Shown here: piece by piece, positions 44,986 through 53,182 of the stretch | Layout of the letters: each line of letters begins with the position of its first letter | How positions within the stretch are numbered: the first letter of the stretch is position 1 | NCBI RefSeq assembly: GCF_041228105.1 | Contig: NZ_CP166097.1 | Span: 3,410,001 to 3,474,000 of the forward strand | Length of the DNA: 64,000 bases | Direction: 5' to 3' | From: Pectobacterium aroidearum | GTDB lineage: Bacteria > Pseudomonadota > Gammaproteobacteria > Enterobacterales > Enterobacteriaceae | Notes under the pieces: model-generated | Told to the model about the DNA's origin: nothing | Databases searched by the model: none | The model's input: only the letters and a program-made list of their open reading frames with translations | Translations under genes and position numbers: made by a program

Positions 44986-46184
44986 AAGGGATGACTTTCC
45001 ACAATTTGCGGCAGCGGTGGCAACAAAACATGCTCACCAAGACTCAGCCCAGAGGTGATTTGAGCCAGCACAGGGCCTTTTATACCCACCTGAACCAAAC
45101 GGGGAATCGCGTTGGCACGACCGCCTTCTGGAGGGATCACCTCAACCTGAAATTGCCCATCGGGACGTAGCGTCAACGCGGAAATCGGGACGCTAATAGC
45201 CTGCTTTACCGCATTCACAACGAGGTAAACCTGAGCGCTCATGTGTGACATCAAACGGCCATCTACGTTATCAATATCAAAAAGGGCGGTATAAAATACC
45301 GTTTCCATCATGGGGTTCCCCCCTATGTTTCCGCCATTCATCGTGTTGTCCTGACTCCCTTGGGGAGCAGGCATGATCTGCTGTAACCTGGCTGTCCAAC
45401 GCGCTTTCGGATAACCGAGAACACTGAAATAGACAGGCATTCCGATACGAAGACGGGGAATATCCGCTTCAGAAACACGAACGGATACCGTCATCTTTGT
45501 CAGATCGGCAATCCGCATAATGACGGGGGTTTGTTGTACTGCATTGAGCGTTTGACCGGGGCGAGCCTGTAATGACACAACCGTACCCGCGATTGGCGCA
45601 TAAATCTGGGTATACCCTAGCTTGACCTTATCTCCTTTTAACGTTGACTCCGTTTGGCGTATCTGTGCCTGAAGACTTTCTAACTGCGCTTGTGCAACCC
45701 GCAAGTTGGCTTCGCTAATCTGCATATCCTGTTCGCTGGCAGCCCCTTCCATCCACATTTTTCTTTGTCGGGCATTCTGGCGCTGCGCTAATGTCAACTG
45801 CGCCGCCTGCTGGCGAATAGCTGCCTGCTGGCTATCAAGTAATGCACGATTCGCCTCAACCGTCGCGATTTGTAATTCCGGATCAATCTGCGCGACGAGC
45901 TGCCCCTTTTTGACGATCGATCCCACCGCCACAGCAATATGCTGAATCTGTCCAGAAACCTGAACCCCAACATCAACATATTGCATCGGGCTTACCTGCC
46001 CTGCTGCCGTCACCACATCGTCAATATCGGCGTAGGTAACCTCAACGCTATGGCGATTCGCAAATTCAGTCTGGCTGAAAAATAGACCTTCTCCCCAAAC
46101 CGCAATAACAATACCAAGCGCCCCTAATACCAATAATAGGCCGAGCCATAGTTTTCTCTGTCGTTTATCTATTTCTGATTCCAT
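44979..46184 (-). CDS. MacA-type periplasmic adaptor (membrane fusion protein)
   Basis: 401 residues with a single N-terminal anchor (about 12-30: LWLGLLLVLGALGIVIAVWG), lipoyl halves (VQVSGQIQHIAVAVGSIVKKGQ and IYAPIAGTVVSLQARPGQ), an alpha-hairpin of about 100-170 and beta-barrel and membrane-proximal domains. It bridges MacB and the outer membrane channel and stimulates MacB ATPase. ATG 46184 is chosen; a GTG three codons upstream is possible. It is separated from the upstream small-protein gene by 146 bp with an 11-bp stem hairpin. Confidence 0.9.
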   Translation of the reverse strand: MESEIDKRQRKLWLGLLLVLGALGIVIAVWGEGLFFSQTEFANRHSVEVTYADIDDVVTAAGQVSPMQYVDVGVQVSGQIQHIAVAVGSIVKKGQLVAQIDPELQIATVEANRALLDSQQAAIRQQAAQLTLAQRQNARQRKMWMEGAASEQDMQISEANLRVAQAQLESLQAQIRQTESTLKGDKVKLGYTQIYAPIAGTVVSLQARPGQTLNAVQQTPVIMRIADLTKMTVSVRVSEADIPRLRIGMPVYFSVLGYPKARWTARLQQIMPAPQGSQDNTMNGGNIGGNPMMETVFYTALFDIDNVDGRLMSHMSAQVYLVVNAVKQAISVPISALTLRPDGQFQVEVIPPEGGRANAIPRLVQVGIKGPVLAQITSGLSLGEHVLLPPLPQIVESHPLW

Positions 46185-46247
46185 ATTTAACACTCAATAC
46201 TCAGAAAATATCTAGCGCTGGCGTGTGAAAATAAAATTCACAGAAAT

Positions 46248-46288
46248 ATTTGACCAGCCCCATGATAATAAAAAAGAGCTGATCAAAT
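46248..46288 (-). terminator. Intercistronic hairpin between the small secreted protein gene and macA
   Basis: ATTTGACCAGC / GCTGATCAAAT, 11-bp stem with one wobble on the minus strand and a 19-nt loop. No T tract follows the hairpin itself, although the loop contains TTTTTT. A partial terminator or stabiliser is likely. Confidence 0.5.
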
Positions 46289-46330
46289 AACATGTCATTT
46301 TAAATAGATGAATATATCGAATAGATGCTG

Positions 46331-46645
46331 TTATGGATTACTATCACAAACCCAACTAGACAACACCCGGTCGCCACTAATTTTCGCCGTATCCTTTATA
46401 TAATGAACACTTTTTGTTTGAGGGTAAGCTTTCCGACAAGCGTCCCACGCCTTACCCCAACTCGCCGTTGGAGGAATAGAATACGTATAACTTGCCTGCC
46501 CCGTTGAGCGATCAAAGATAATTTTTGCTGGATCGGAAACATTAACAATGCCAAATATTACCGCACTAGCCTGAGGAACATAGCTTGCTGTTAATGCAGC
46601 GCTACAGAGAAAAAAAGCAAGGGTGCGAAATTTTTCTAATTTCAT
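46331..46645 (-). CDS. Small secreted protein with one cysteine pair (B), unknown function
   Basis: 104 residues. A signal peptide is cleaved after ASA (about residue 28), giving a mature protein of about 76 residues with exactly two cysteines (Cys70, Cys100), probably one disulfide. AGGA lies 8 nt before ATG. The C-terminal half aligns with the neighbouring small protein: SWG-AWD-CR, then TKSV, then IS, then W-CD. I do not recognise the family. The gene lies in line between the AraC regulator and macAB, so it is either a substrate or an accessory factor of that exporter. Bacteriocin-like peptide, signalling peptide and enzyme inhibitor are all open. Confidence 0.78.
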   Translation of the reverse strand: MKLEKFRTLAFFLCSAALTASYVPQASAVIFGIVNVSDPAKIIFDRSTGQASYTYSIPPTASWGKAWDACRKAYPQTKSVHYIKDTAKISGDRVLSSWVCDSNP

Positions 46646-46714
46646 ATTTTACGTCCTTTTGATATTGCATAATATTAAAGAGAGTGTTGATAATTATAGC
46701 TGCATAGCAATTTA

Positions 46715-47011
46715 TTATTTATCGCGGCAATCCCATGCAGCCAGCCAAAATACGCCGCCCGTCGTTTGAGAAATACCTTGCGTTGCTCCTTTAAATTCCA
46801 CGCTTTTAGTTCCACGATGCCTGGAACGACATTCATCCCATGCGGCCCCCCAACTGTCTTGCCAGGCAGAATGAGACATCACTTTCGTAATGACACTCAC
46901 TCCACCTAATGTTGCTGCTGATGTGGCAGATGAAAATAATGCAGGGAGAAAGAAAACAGTGGCGATAAAAGAACAAGTCATCAGTAACTTTTTATGAATA
47001 ATAACGTCCAT
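46715..47011 (-). CDS. Small secreted protein with one cysteine pair (A), unknown function
   Basis: 98 residues with an N-terminal signal peptide cleaved after TSA (about residue 32). The mature part is about 66 residues with two cysteines (Cys61 in AWDECRS, Cys95 in AWDCRDK) and five tryptophans. GAGG lies 8 nt before ATG 47011. It is homologous to the next gene in the SWG-AWD-CR / TKSV / W-C framework, but the N-terminal part of the mature protein differs, which is what diversified secreted peptide pairs look like. No known family recognised. It is the first structural gene after the AraC regulator. Confidence 0.78.
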   Translation of the reverse strand: MDVIIHKKLLMTCSFIATVFFLPALFSSATSAATLGGVSVITKVMSHSAWQDSWGAAWDECRSRHRGTKSVEFKGATQGISQTTGGVFWLAAWDCRDK

Positions 47012-47132
47012 GTGTCATACCTCATCTGAATAATCCTAATGTCTCTTATTACGAATGGCATGATGAGGTTACAATAGTCATTAAAATAAAAAAGGACGTA
47101 CAGCGGTCAATTGAGGACAAATCCGGCCATTT

Positions 47133-48158
47133 TCAGGTATGCCGCTGCGCACGAAGTTGACGGGGCGTCTTGCCGGTCCAGCGAGTAAATGCACGCCTAA
47201 AGCTACGGATGTCATCAAACCCCACCGCAAGGCCAATCTTTTCTATTGATAATCGTGAGGTGTACAGCAATGCCAGGGCACGCTCTTTACGTATCTCGTC
47301 CAACAGCGTGAGATACGTTTTACCGCATTCCGCGAGTCGACGCCGTAATGTACGTTCACTTACTGCAAGCTGTCTGGCTATTGCATCAAACATTGGCGGT
47401 TTTTCCAGCGTTCGATGTAGGATAAGGGATACCTCATTAACAATATCTTTCTGAACAGAATAGCGTTCAAGCAGTTGATCAAGAAACGCTAACATCAACT
47501 TATGATTGACATGATCATGAGTTGGAATAGGTAATTGTAAAATAGACTCTTGAAAATATAATGCATTATGCGGCTGGTTAAAATGTAAATCGCAGTTGAA
47601 TTGCTTCCGGTATTTCTCAACATAAGAAGGCGGAGGAAAACTAAAGTCTATCTTTATCAAACGCATATTTTTCGCAGACATCTCTTGAATCATTCTTGGC
47701 AAGAATGAAAAAGCCTCCTCAATGAGAAAGGTCAGAATATCGATCTGGTGAAATGTACTGTGGGCAAATAATACAAAATTTCTCGACTCTTCTTTCTTAT
47801 ACGAGAAATGCAGTAACCCATGGATAAGCCCTTGGTATTTTAATCCGGTATCTAATACATGATGGAGCGTTGGGCTAGTAATAAAAGCAAAATAGAGTGG
47901 TCCCATTGTAGAGATAGTATGATTAGCGCCAATCCGTAGCCCAAAACCATCATACTGGCAAAGCTGTAAGGCTCTCTGGATAATTGTTTGCCCATGAAGC
48001 ACTGGAATCCGGACATAGGGATCATTGACATCTTGCAATGTGATAGGGAGGCCGACAAAAATTCGCTCAGGATCAATTCCTTGATTGAGAAGTTCATCAC
48101 TAATGCTACGTAATAAAAACGTAGGCATAGTTGAATAGATAAACTCTTTGTTTTTCAT
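47133..48158 (-). CDS. AraC-family regulator (OruR/ArgR-like, arabinose_bd N-terminus)
   Basis: 341 residues. The N-terminal domain (about 15-200) contains LHGQTIIQRALQLC and GLRIGANHTISTMGPLYFA, typical of the PF12625-type ligand-binding domain. The C-terminal AraC DNA-binding region (about 235-335) contains FDAIARQLAVSERTLRRRLAE and IEKIGLAVGFDDIRSFRRAFTRWTGKTPRQLR. GGAGGA directly precedes ATG 48158; a longer in-frame start exists at 48197. It is followed by the two small secreted proteins and macAB, and is their probable regulator. Such regulators typically sense a small molecule or self-made signal. Confidence 0.87.
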   Translation of the reverse strand: MKNKEFIYSTMPTFLLRSISDELLNQGIDPERIFVGLPITLQDVNDPYVRIPVLHGQTIIQRALQLCQYDGFGLRIGANHTISTMGPLYFAFITSPTLHHVLDTGLKYQGLIHGLLHFSYKKEESRNFVLFAHSTFHQIDILTFLIEEAFSFLPRMIQEMSAKNMRLIKIDFSFPPPSYVEKYRKQFNCDLHFNQPHNALYFQESILQLPIPTHDHVNHKLMLAFLDQLLERYSVQKDIVNEVSLILHRTLEKPPMFDAIARQLAVSERTLRRRLAECGKTYLTLLDEIRKERALALLYTSRLSIEKIGLAVGFDDIRSFRRAFTRWTGKTPRQLRAQRHT

Positions 48159-48526
48159 CACTCCTCCATGACTTCTGAAAAAAGCAAATACCCACACAAA
48201 ATCTAGAGCTTTTCCTTACCAACTTCCGCTAATGGGGCTCTCCACGTACTTATTATCGGACAACCTTATCCGATGTTGATGGCACGGAATAATTTTTTTA
48301 CACTTTTAGTTATTGATGACAGAAACTCTGTCTGCTCAATCTCCGTAAAATCATTATTCTACTGTAATAATCATTCTGAAAATTTAAAAAAAATGCCACC
48401 CAACATAAAAAAACATGTCGAGTGGCATGGATCTAACATGCATCAATTTAAAATGTAAAGCATTTAAAAATCAAGCTCACGAAAAATATGCATGACAGAC
48501 GACTATCTAACGTTACCTCCTGCTAA
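48159..48526. other. 368-bp region between the AraC gene and the pectin lyase gene
   Basis: Contains the promoter side of the araC-type gene and the pnl terminator. A short plus-strand open frame (48273-48458) has no ribosome site or recognisable product and is not called. Confidence 0.55.
48386..48428 (-). terminator. Rho-independent terminator of the pectin lyase gene
   Basis: ATGCCAC / GTGGCAT outer stem continued by CGACAT / ATGTTG (with wobbles) gives a stem of about 14 bp. It is followed on the minus strand by eight T. Confidence 0.85.
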
Positions 48527-49471
48527 TTATGATGGGAATTTCAGCGCACTGTTTTGCGCGCCGGAATTAGAAACCACCCAGGATTTCGCCGCTGACGTGG
48601 TCATCAAACTGTATGAATAGTTAGATGACGCCGTCCATTTAGCGGCAGGTGATTTACTTGCCACGGCGGCTGGTGAGCTGCCATTATCCGTAAAGGTTGA
48701 ACCATTGCCTTTATCGTCAACCATCCCTTTATTTTCCGCACCGGTGCCAAATACGTTGCGTTCAGAAATAACATTGGCATTCTGCGCAACCGTAAAGGCC
48801 AGGTTGAATTTATTGACGTAGTTGTTGAATACGTGGAAATAACCATAACGCATCAGGCCAGGCGCACGAACCTGAATATTTTCGTAATAGTTATGGCAGA
48901 TGGTCAAACGCGGATAGCCATTATAGGCGCTGTTATTGTCATCTGCCGGATGACCAAAGATGCAGCCATATTTATGGTTTGAGAATAAGCAGTTACTGAT
49001 CGTGACGTAATCCGCTTTCTCACCGACATAAATCAGCTTATCGAGGCTACCGTCGTTATCACTCCACGTATGTCCAGGCCATGAACAGTGATCCACCCAA
49101 TATCCTTTACCGTAATTTAGATACAGCTGGATATCGTCATTATCCTTGATGGAAACATCATGTTTAAAAACCAGATTCTGGAAAATAACGTTAGATGAAC
49201 TGGCATCTGCGCGCAGGTGAATATTGGTCAATACGTTGGCACCACCGAAAGAACCGACAATGGTTTTATTGCTGCCAAATACGACTTTGGTCAACGCAGA
49301 TGTTTTCAGCGATGCGCCTAGGACCACAATCGTTTTTGTGGAACCGCTGACGGCTGATTTAAAATCGGCCAGAGAATTTACCGTAACAACTTTACCGCCT
49401 GTTCCTCCGGTAACATTTGCTGCTTTTGCAAAACCAATAATCCCAGTAAGATTCGTTGTTGGATAAGCCAT
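48527..49471 (-). CDS. pnl: Pectin lyase Pnl (polysaccharide lyase family 1)
   Basis: 314 residues, near-identical to the Pectobacterium carotovorum pectin lyase as I recall it. Right-handed parallel beta-helix features are SNVIFQNLVFKHDV, DDIQLYLNYGKGYWVDHCSW and NGYPRLTICHNYYENIQVRAPGLM (each read in part). It cleaves methyl-esterified pectin by beta-elimination (EC 4.2.2.10) and contributes to tissue maceration. There is no N-terminal signal peptide: the protein begins MAYPTTNLTG, as known for this enzyme, so it is not an Out type II substrate in the usual way. In P. carotovorum its expression is induced by DNA damage through RecA, RdgA and RdgB, and release may go with lysis. No rdg genes are in the window. 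Confidence 0.95.
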   Translation of the reverse strand: MAYPTTNLTGIIGFAKAANVTGGTGGKVVTVNSLADFKSAVSGSTKTIVVLGASLKTSALTKVVFGSNKTIVGSFGGANVLTNIHLRADASSSNVIFQNLVFKHDVSIKDNDDIQLYLNYGKGYWVDHCSWPGHTWSDNDGSLDKLIYVGEKADYVTISNCLFSNHKYGCIFGHPADDNNSAYNGYPRLTICHNYYENIQVRAPGLMRYGYFHVFNNYVNKFNLAFTVAQNANVISERNVFGTGAENKGMVDDKGNGSTFTDNGSSPAAVASKSPAAKWTASSNYSYSLMTTSAAKSWVVSNSGAQNSALKFPS

Positions 49472-49643
49472 AAAATTTCCTTTTTACAATTAGTGAATAG
49501 TAATGTCATTTGAGGTGTTAATTAACAAAATAAATAACACGCCTTCGACAATTACAGAGTGTATATAAGAGAATTTATTATGCTTATTAATCGAGTTTAA
49601 TAAAAAAAGAACCTTGCGAATAGTTTCTTATTTAATTAATTCG

Positions 49644-49670
49644 CAGCCACCTTATTAATAAAGGTGACTG
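49644..49670 (-). terminator. Probable terminator of the metQ-like gene
   Basis: CAGCCACCTT / AAGGTGACTG stem with one mismatch and a 7-nt loop, 26 bp after the stop on the minus strand, followed by AT-rich sequence. Confidence 0.6.
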
Positions 49671-49695
49671 CATCATAGTCATCAAATTATTATCG

Positions 49696-50511
49696 CTACC
49701 ATCCTTTTACTGCACCACCATTAAAAATACGGTTAGCAGCCTGTTCAACCTCATCGGACTGGTAGGCTTGAATAAATTTCTTCACGTTCTCCGCCTCCTT
49801 ATTATCCTCACGGGTAACAATGATATTCACATACGGAGATTCTTTATCCTCAATAAAAATACCGTCTTTCGTTGGCGTTAAGCCCGTTTGCTGAATATAG
49901 GTGGTGCTAATGATCGCCACCGTCACTTTCGGGTCGTCTAATAAACGTGGCAGTTGCGCACCTTCTACTTCCATAATACGCAGGTTGTGCGGGTTGGTGG
50001 TGATATCCAGTACCGTAGGCAATAAACCCGTATCAGGCTTCAGGGTAATTAATCCGGTTTTTTCCAGCAATAACAGTGCCCGACCCAAATTAGTGGGATC
50101 GAAAGGAATCGCGATAGTGTCGCCATCTTTCAGATCGTTGATATTTTTTATCTTTTTCGAATAACCCGCCATCGGGAAAACAAAGGTATTCCCTACCGCC
50201 ACCAGTTTATAACCGTGTTCGCGATTTTGCTGTTCCAGAAAGGGGCGATGTTGAAAGACGTTTGCGTCCAGATCGCCTTTATCCGTCGCTTCGTTAGGCA
50301 ATAGCGAACCGCTAAACCCGACCAGTTCAACATCAAGGCCATATTTTTCTTTTGCCACTTTCTTCGCCACATCGGCGACATCCTGTTCTGCGCCGTTAAT
50401 CACACCGACTTTAATGTGGTTGGCAGAATTGCTTGCGTTATCGCATGCGGTCAACGCCATCGCCGCCGTGACCATTCCCGCCACCAGCGCTATACGCCAT
50501 TTCTTCATCAT
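49696..50511 (-). CDS. MetQ/NlpA-family substrate-binding lipoprotein
   Basis: 271 residues with a lipoprotein signal and lipobox ALTAC (about Cys22). The NlpA/MetQ fold shows in IKVGVINGAEQDVADVAKKVA, VELVGFSGSLLPNEA and LDANVFQHRPFLEQQN, where the last segment contributes to the methionine pocket. AGGGA precedes ATG 50511. No MetN or MetI gene is adjacent, so it is an orphan binding protein that probably shares the main MetNI transporter, like E. coli NlpA. The ligand is likely L- or D-methionine or a relative. Confidence 0.85.
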   Translation of the reverse strand: MMKKWRIALVAGMVTAAMALTACDNASNSANHIKVGVINGAEQDVADVAKKVAKEKYGLDVELVGFSGSLLPNEATDKGDLDANVFQHRPFLEQQNREHGYKLVAVGNTFVFPMAGYSKKIKNINDLKDGDTIAIPFDPTNLGRALLLLEKTGLITLKPDTGLLPTVLDITTNPHNLRIMEVEGAQLPRLLDDPKVTVAIISTTYIQQTGLTPTKDGIFIEDKESPYVNIIVTREDNKEAENVKKFIQAYQSDEVEQAANRIFNGGAVKGW

Positions 50512-50882
50512 TCTGATTCCCTGATATCGTAAATACATTGATTTCTCAATATATTGATTTAAAGAAAAAAACAGTATGTCCCTCGATTAAGCGAGTCAAA
50601 TAACTCCGCGTTCTATCAATATGCTTTTCACCATTCGAACAATAAATAGAACTGTATATACCCTAAATAATTCAAGTGGCGTGAAGGCGGCAACCGCGCG
50701 AATCCCCAGGAGCTTACTCAGGTAAGTGACTGGGGTGAGTAAGAGCAGCCAACGTACAAGCAGCTTGAAGTATGACGGGTATATTTGTTAAGCCGATTCC
50801 ATTTTAATTATCTACTATTGCTCGCCCCTTGATTCCCCCGCATTATGACACTTTGATGACTTCTGATTCACACGGCGAAACC
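50512..50882. other. 371-bp divergent region between the metQ-like gene and uhpA
   Basis: Carries the metQ-like promoter (AT-rich, 50540-50650), a complete ERIC element (50657-50783) and the uhpA leader. No S-box or MetJ box (AGACGTCT repeats) was seen. Confidence 0.6.
50657..50783. repeat. Full-length ERIC (IRU) element, 127 bp
   Basis: It spans exactly the canonical 127 bp, from TATACCCTAAATAATTC to GAAGTATGACGGGTATA. Its core contains CCCCAGGAGCTTAC and GTAAGTGACTGGGGTGAG, the segments on which the ERIC1R and ERIC2 primers are based. Imperfect palindrome, non-coding. Confidence 0.95.
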
Positions 50883-51512
50883 ATGATTAATGTGGCTTTG
50901 GTTGACGATCACATCGTTGTACGGTCTGGCTTTGCACAGCTTCTGGCATTAGAAAATGACATTCAGGTGGTTGGGCAATATGCCTCTGCGGCGCAGGCGT
51001 GGCCCCATCTCCTCAAACAGCCCATTGATGTTGCGGTGATTGATATTGCCATGCCGGATGAAAGCGGCCTGTCGTTATTAACCCGCCTGCGTCAACAGCG
51101 CCCTCAGTTTCGCGCCATTATTTTGAGCATTTACGACACTACCGCCTTTGTACAAAGCGCGTTGGACGCTGGGGCTGGCGGCTATCTCACGAAGCGCTGT
51201 GGCCCGGAAGAGCTTGTGCAGGCGGTTCGCGTGGTCAGCAGCGGCGGCATTTACCTGTGTGCCGATGCCTTGCACGCCATTCGCCATCAGCAGCAGCCAC
51301 CGAAGGAACTGCTGGCGCTGACCCCACGCGAGCGGGAAATATTCAGCCTGCTGATTAACGGGATTAGTGTGAAAAGCATTGCTGAACAGCTCGAACTCAG
51401 CCATAAAACCGTCCACGTACACCGCGCCAACATTCTCAGTAAATTGCAGTGTGAATCTACGGTAGAGCTGGTGCACTTTGCACTCCAGCACCAACTGCTG
51501 GCAGGGAAATAG
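50883..51512 (+). CDS. uhpA: Response regulator UhpA
   Basis: 209-residue NarL/FixJ-type regulator. The receiver domain has Asp8/Asp9, phospho-acceptor Asp54 (AVIDIAMPDE) and the conserved Lys in YLTKRCGPEEL. The LuxR-type helix-turn-helix (about 143-195) contains SVKSIAEQLELSHKTVHVHRAN, very close to E. coli UhpA. The start at 50883 (MINVALVDDH) matches the family; an upstream in-frame ATG at 50829 adds a leader not present in UhpA. It is phosphorylated by UhpB in response to external glucose-6-phosphate sensed by UhpC. Its target is normally uhpT; here it is likely the downstream afu operon. Confidence 0.92.
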   Translation: MINVALVDDHIVVRSGFAQLLALENDIQVVGQYASAAQAWPHLLKQPIDVAVIDIAMPDESGLSLLTRLRQQRPQFRAIILSIYDTTAFVQSALDAGAGGYLTKRCGPEELVQAVRVVSSGGIYLCADALHAIRHQQQPPKELLALTPREREIFSLLINGISVKSIAEQLELSHKTVHVHRANILSKLQCESTVELVHFALQHQLLAGK

Positions 51513-51515
51513 GCC

Positions 51516-53093
51516 ATGCGCCGTCTGCACGTCATCGGTATGACGCTGTTTTTGGCCTTTTTCTACAGCCTGACCTGGCTGGCGCTGTGGACCATCAGTT
51601 TCTATTTAAGCAACAACGGCCAGCAGGCAGCGCTGTTGTTACCGCAAGGGTTACGGCTGGCGTTGATGATTTTGCTGCCGCGCAAATACTGGCCGACCTT
51701 ACTGCTTTCCGAAATCGCTATCCAGAGCTGGCTTATCAGCGAGCAGCTCATGACGCGTTCACTGCTACTGCTTTCCCCGTTCCTCAGCCTGATTCCGGCC
51801 ATCATCACGCACAAAATTTGGCATCGCCATACACTTTATTGGCAACGCCTGCTGCTATTGCTGGCGGCGCTGACGCTCAACACGATTCTGCACGGCATCG
51901 CCATTGGCCCCTGGTTGCATTCGCAGCTGACGCAGACGTTGCTGGCCACGTTTACCGGTGGCGTCCTGCTGATTCCGTTCATCTATCTGCTGTACGAATA
52001 CATCAAGCAGCAGCATTTGCAGACGCTGCTGGCACAGGAGATCCCCGATCCGCCGCTGCGTACCTCGCTGCTGATTTGGTGTTCGCTGTTTTTTTCTATC
52101 GGCGTTTGTCTGCAAATGGCGTTCACACCCGAGATGGAACGTCTGCTGCTGATCTTCGTTTTTCTGCCCAACGTGGTGATGGCGTATAAATTCGGCTGGC
52201 AAGGCGGCGTACTCTCCGCCGTACTCGGCAGCCTGATGATTGCCGTCACGCGTCAGGTGAGCGGCGCGTTCGACGATCTGCGCGAGCTGGAGCTTTTTCT
52301 CTCCACACAGGCGCTGCTTGGTATTGGGCTGGGGATCGCTATCAGCCGCCAGCAACAGCTGGCACAGCGGCTACAGCGCTATCGCCAGCAGTTGGAGCAG
52401 GAGTTGAAAACCCGACGGCGGCTCATGGAGCGCATCATTCATACCGAAGAGGCCGTACGCAAAGACATCGCGCGCGAGCTGCATGATGACATCGGCCAAA
52501 ACATCACCGCGATTCAGATTCAGGCCATGCTGGTAAAACACAGTGCACCTGCCGATGCCGCCCAGCACGCGGCCGGACAAATCAGCGAGCTGTCGCGACG
52601 CATTCACCACACCACGCGCCAGCTTCTACGCCAACTACGCCCACCGGTGCTGGATGAGATGGTGTTGGATAAAGCGTTGCATCATCTGGCGGATGAATTC
52701 GCCTTCGCAGCGCGCGGCATTCAGTTTCAGTTGGATTATCAGCTCCCCACGCCCCCGCATGATGACGTGGTGGTTTTCACTCTTTACCGGCTGGTGCAGG
52801 AACTGCTGAATAACATCAACAAACACGCCAGCGCTACGCAGATTATGGTTCGGCTTTCGCAGCAGGATGACATGATCACGCTCGACGTCATTGATAACGG
52901 CGTGGGCATTGCACAAAAAGACAGGGCCAATCCCACAAGTGGCGGTTTCGGCCTGCGGGGTATCGAGGAGCGCGTTCAGGCGCTGGGTGGCAATTGGCTG
53001 GTGAAGGCCGCAACCCACGGTGAATCCACCGCGCCGCGTGGCACGCACATAATTGTTAACCTGCCCACAAAATTTAAACAAAAAGACGATTAG
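51516..53093 (+). CDS. uhpB: Sensor histidine kinase UhpB
   Basis: 525 residues. The N-terminal half is hydrophobic (MASE1-like, about eight helices, residues 6-285), then a HisKA_3 dimerisation segment with the phospho-acceptor His323 in RELHDDIGQN. The C-terminus is an HATPase domain (LVQELLNNINKHA, DVIDNGVGI, GGFGLRGIEERV). It starts 3 bp after uhpA and uses AGGGA in the uhpA end. UhpB is held by UhpC in the inner membrane and phosphorylates UhpA. Confidence 0.93.
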   Translation: MRRLHVIGMTLFLAFFYSLTWLALWTISFYLSNNGQQAALLLPQGLRLALMILLPRKYWPTLLLSEIAIQSWLISEQLMTRSLLLLSPFLSLIPAIITHKIWHRHTLYWQRLLLLLAALTLNTILHGIAIGPWLHSQLTQTLLATFTGGVLLIPFIYLLYEYIKQQHLQTLLAQEIPDPPLRTSLLIWCSLFFSIGVCLQMAFTPEMERLLLIFVFLPNVVMAYKFGWQGGVLSAVLGSLMIAVTRQVSGAFDDLRELELFLSTQALLGIGLGIAISRQQQLAQRLQRYRQQLEQELKTRRRLMERIIHTEEAVRKDIARELHDDIGQNITAIQIQAMLVKHSAPADAAQHAAGQISELSRRIHHTTRQLLRQLRPPVLDEMVLDKALHHLADEFAFAARGIQFQLDYQLPTPPHDDVVVFTLYRLVQELLNNINKHASATQIMVRLSQQDDMITLDVIDNGVGIAQKDRANPTSGGFGLRGIEERVQALGGNWLVKAATHGESTAPRGTHIIVNLPTKFKQKDD

Positions 53094-53110
53094 CTAGGAA
53101 TTATTCCTAG
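53094..53110. promoter_or_regulatory. 17-bp palindrome directly after uhpB
   Basis: CTAGGAAT-T-ATTCCTAG, perfect over 8 bp with a one-base centre, starts at the base after the uhpB stop and lies 73 bp before uhpC. Such a short-centred palindrome resembles a protein-binding operator more than a terminator. The binding factor is unknown. Confidence 0.5.
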
Positions 53111-53182
53111 TCACCTAAAACCTTGTCTCATCCTTTTTGATTCGCATCCCCCTACTCTTCTCTCAACGCGACGGAGAACCCC

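Noticed and set aside
48273..48458. 61-codon plus-strand open frame between the AraC gene and pnl
   Set aside because: No ribosome site and no recognisable features, and it overlaps the pnl terminator.
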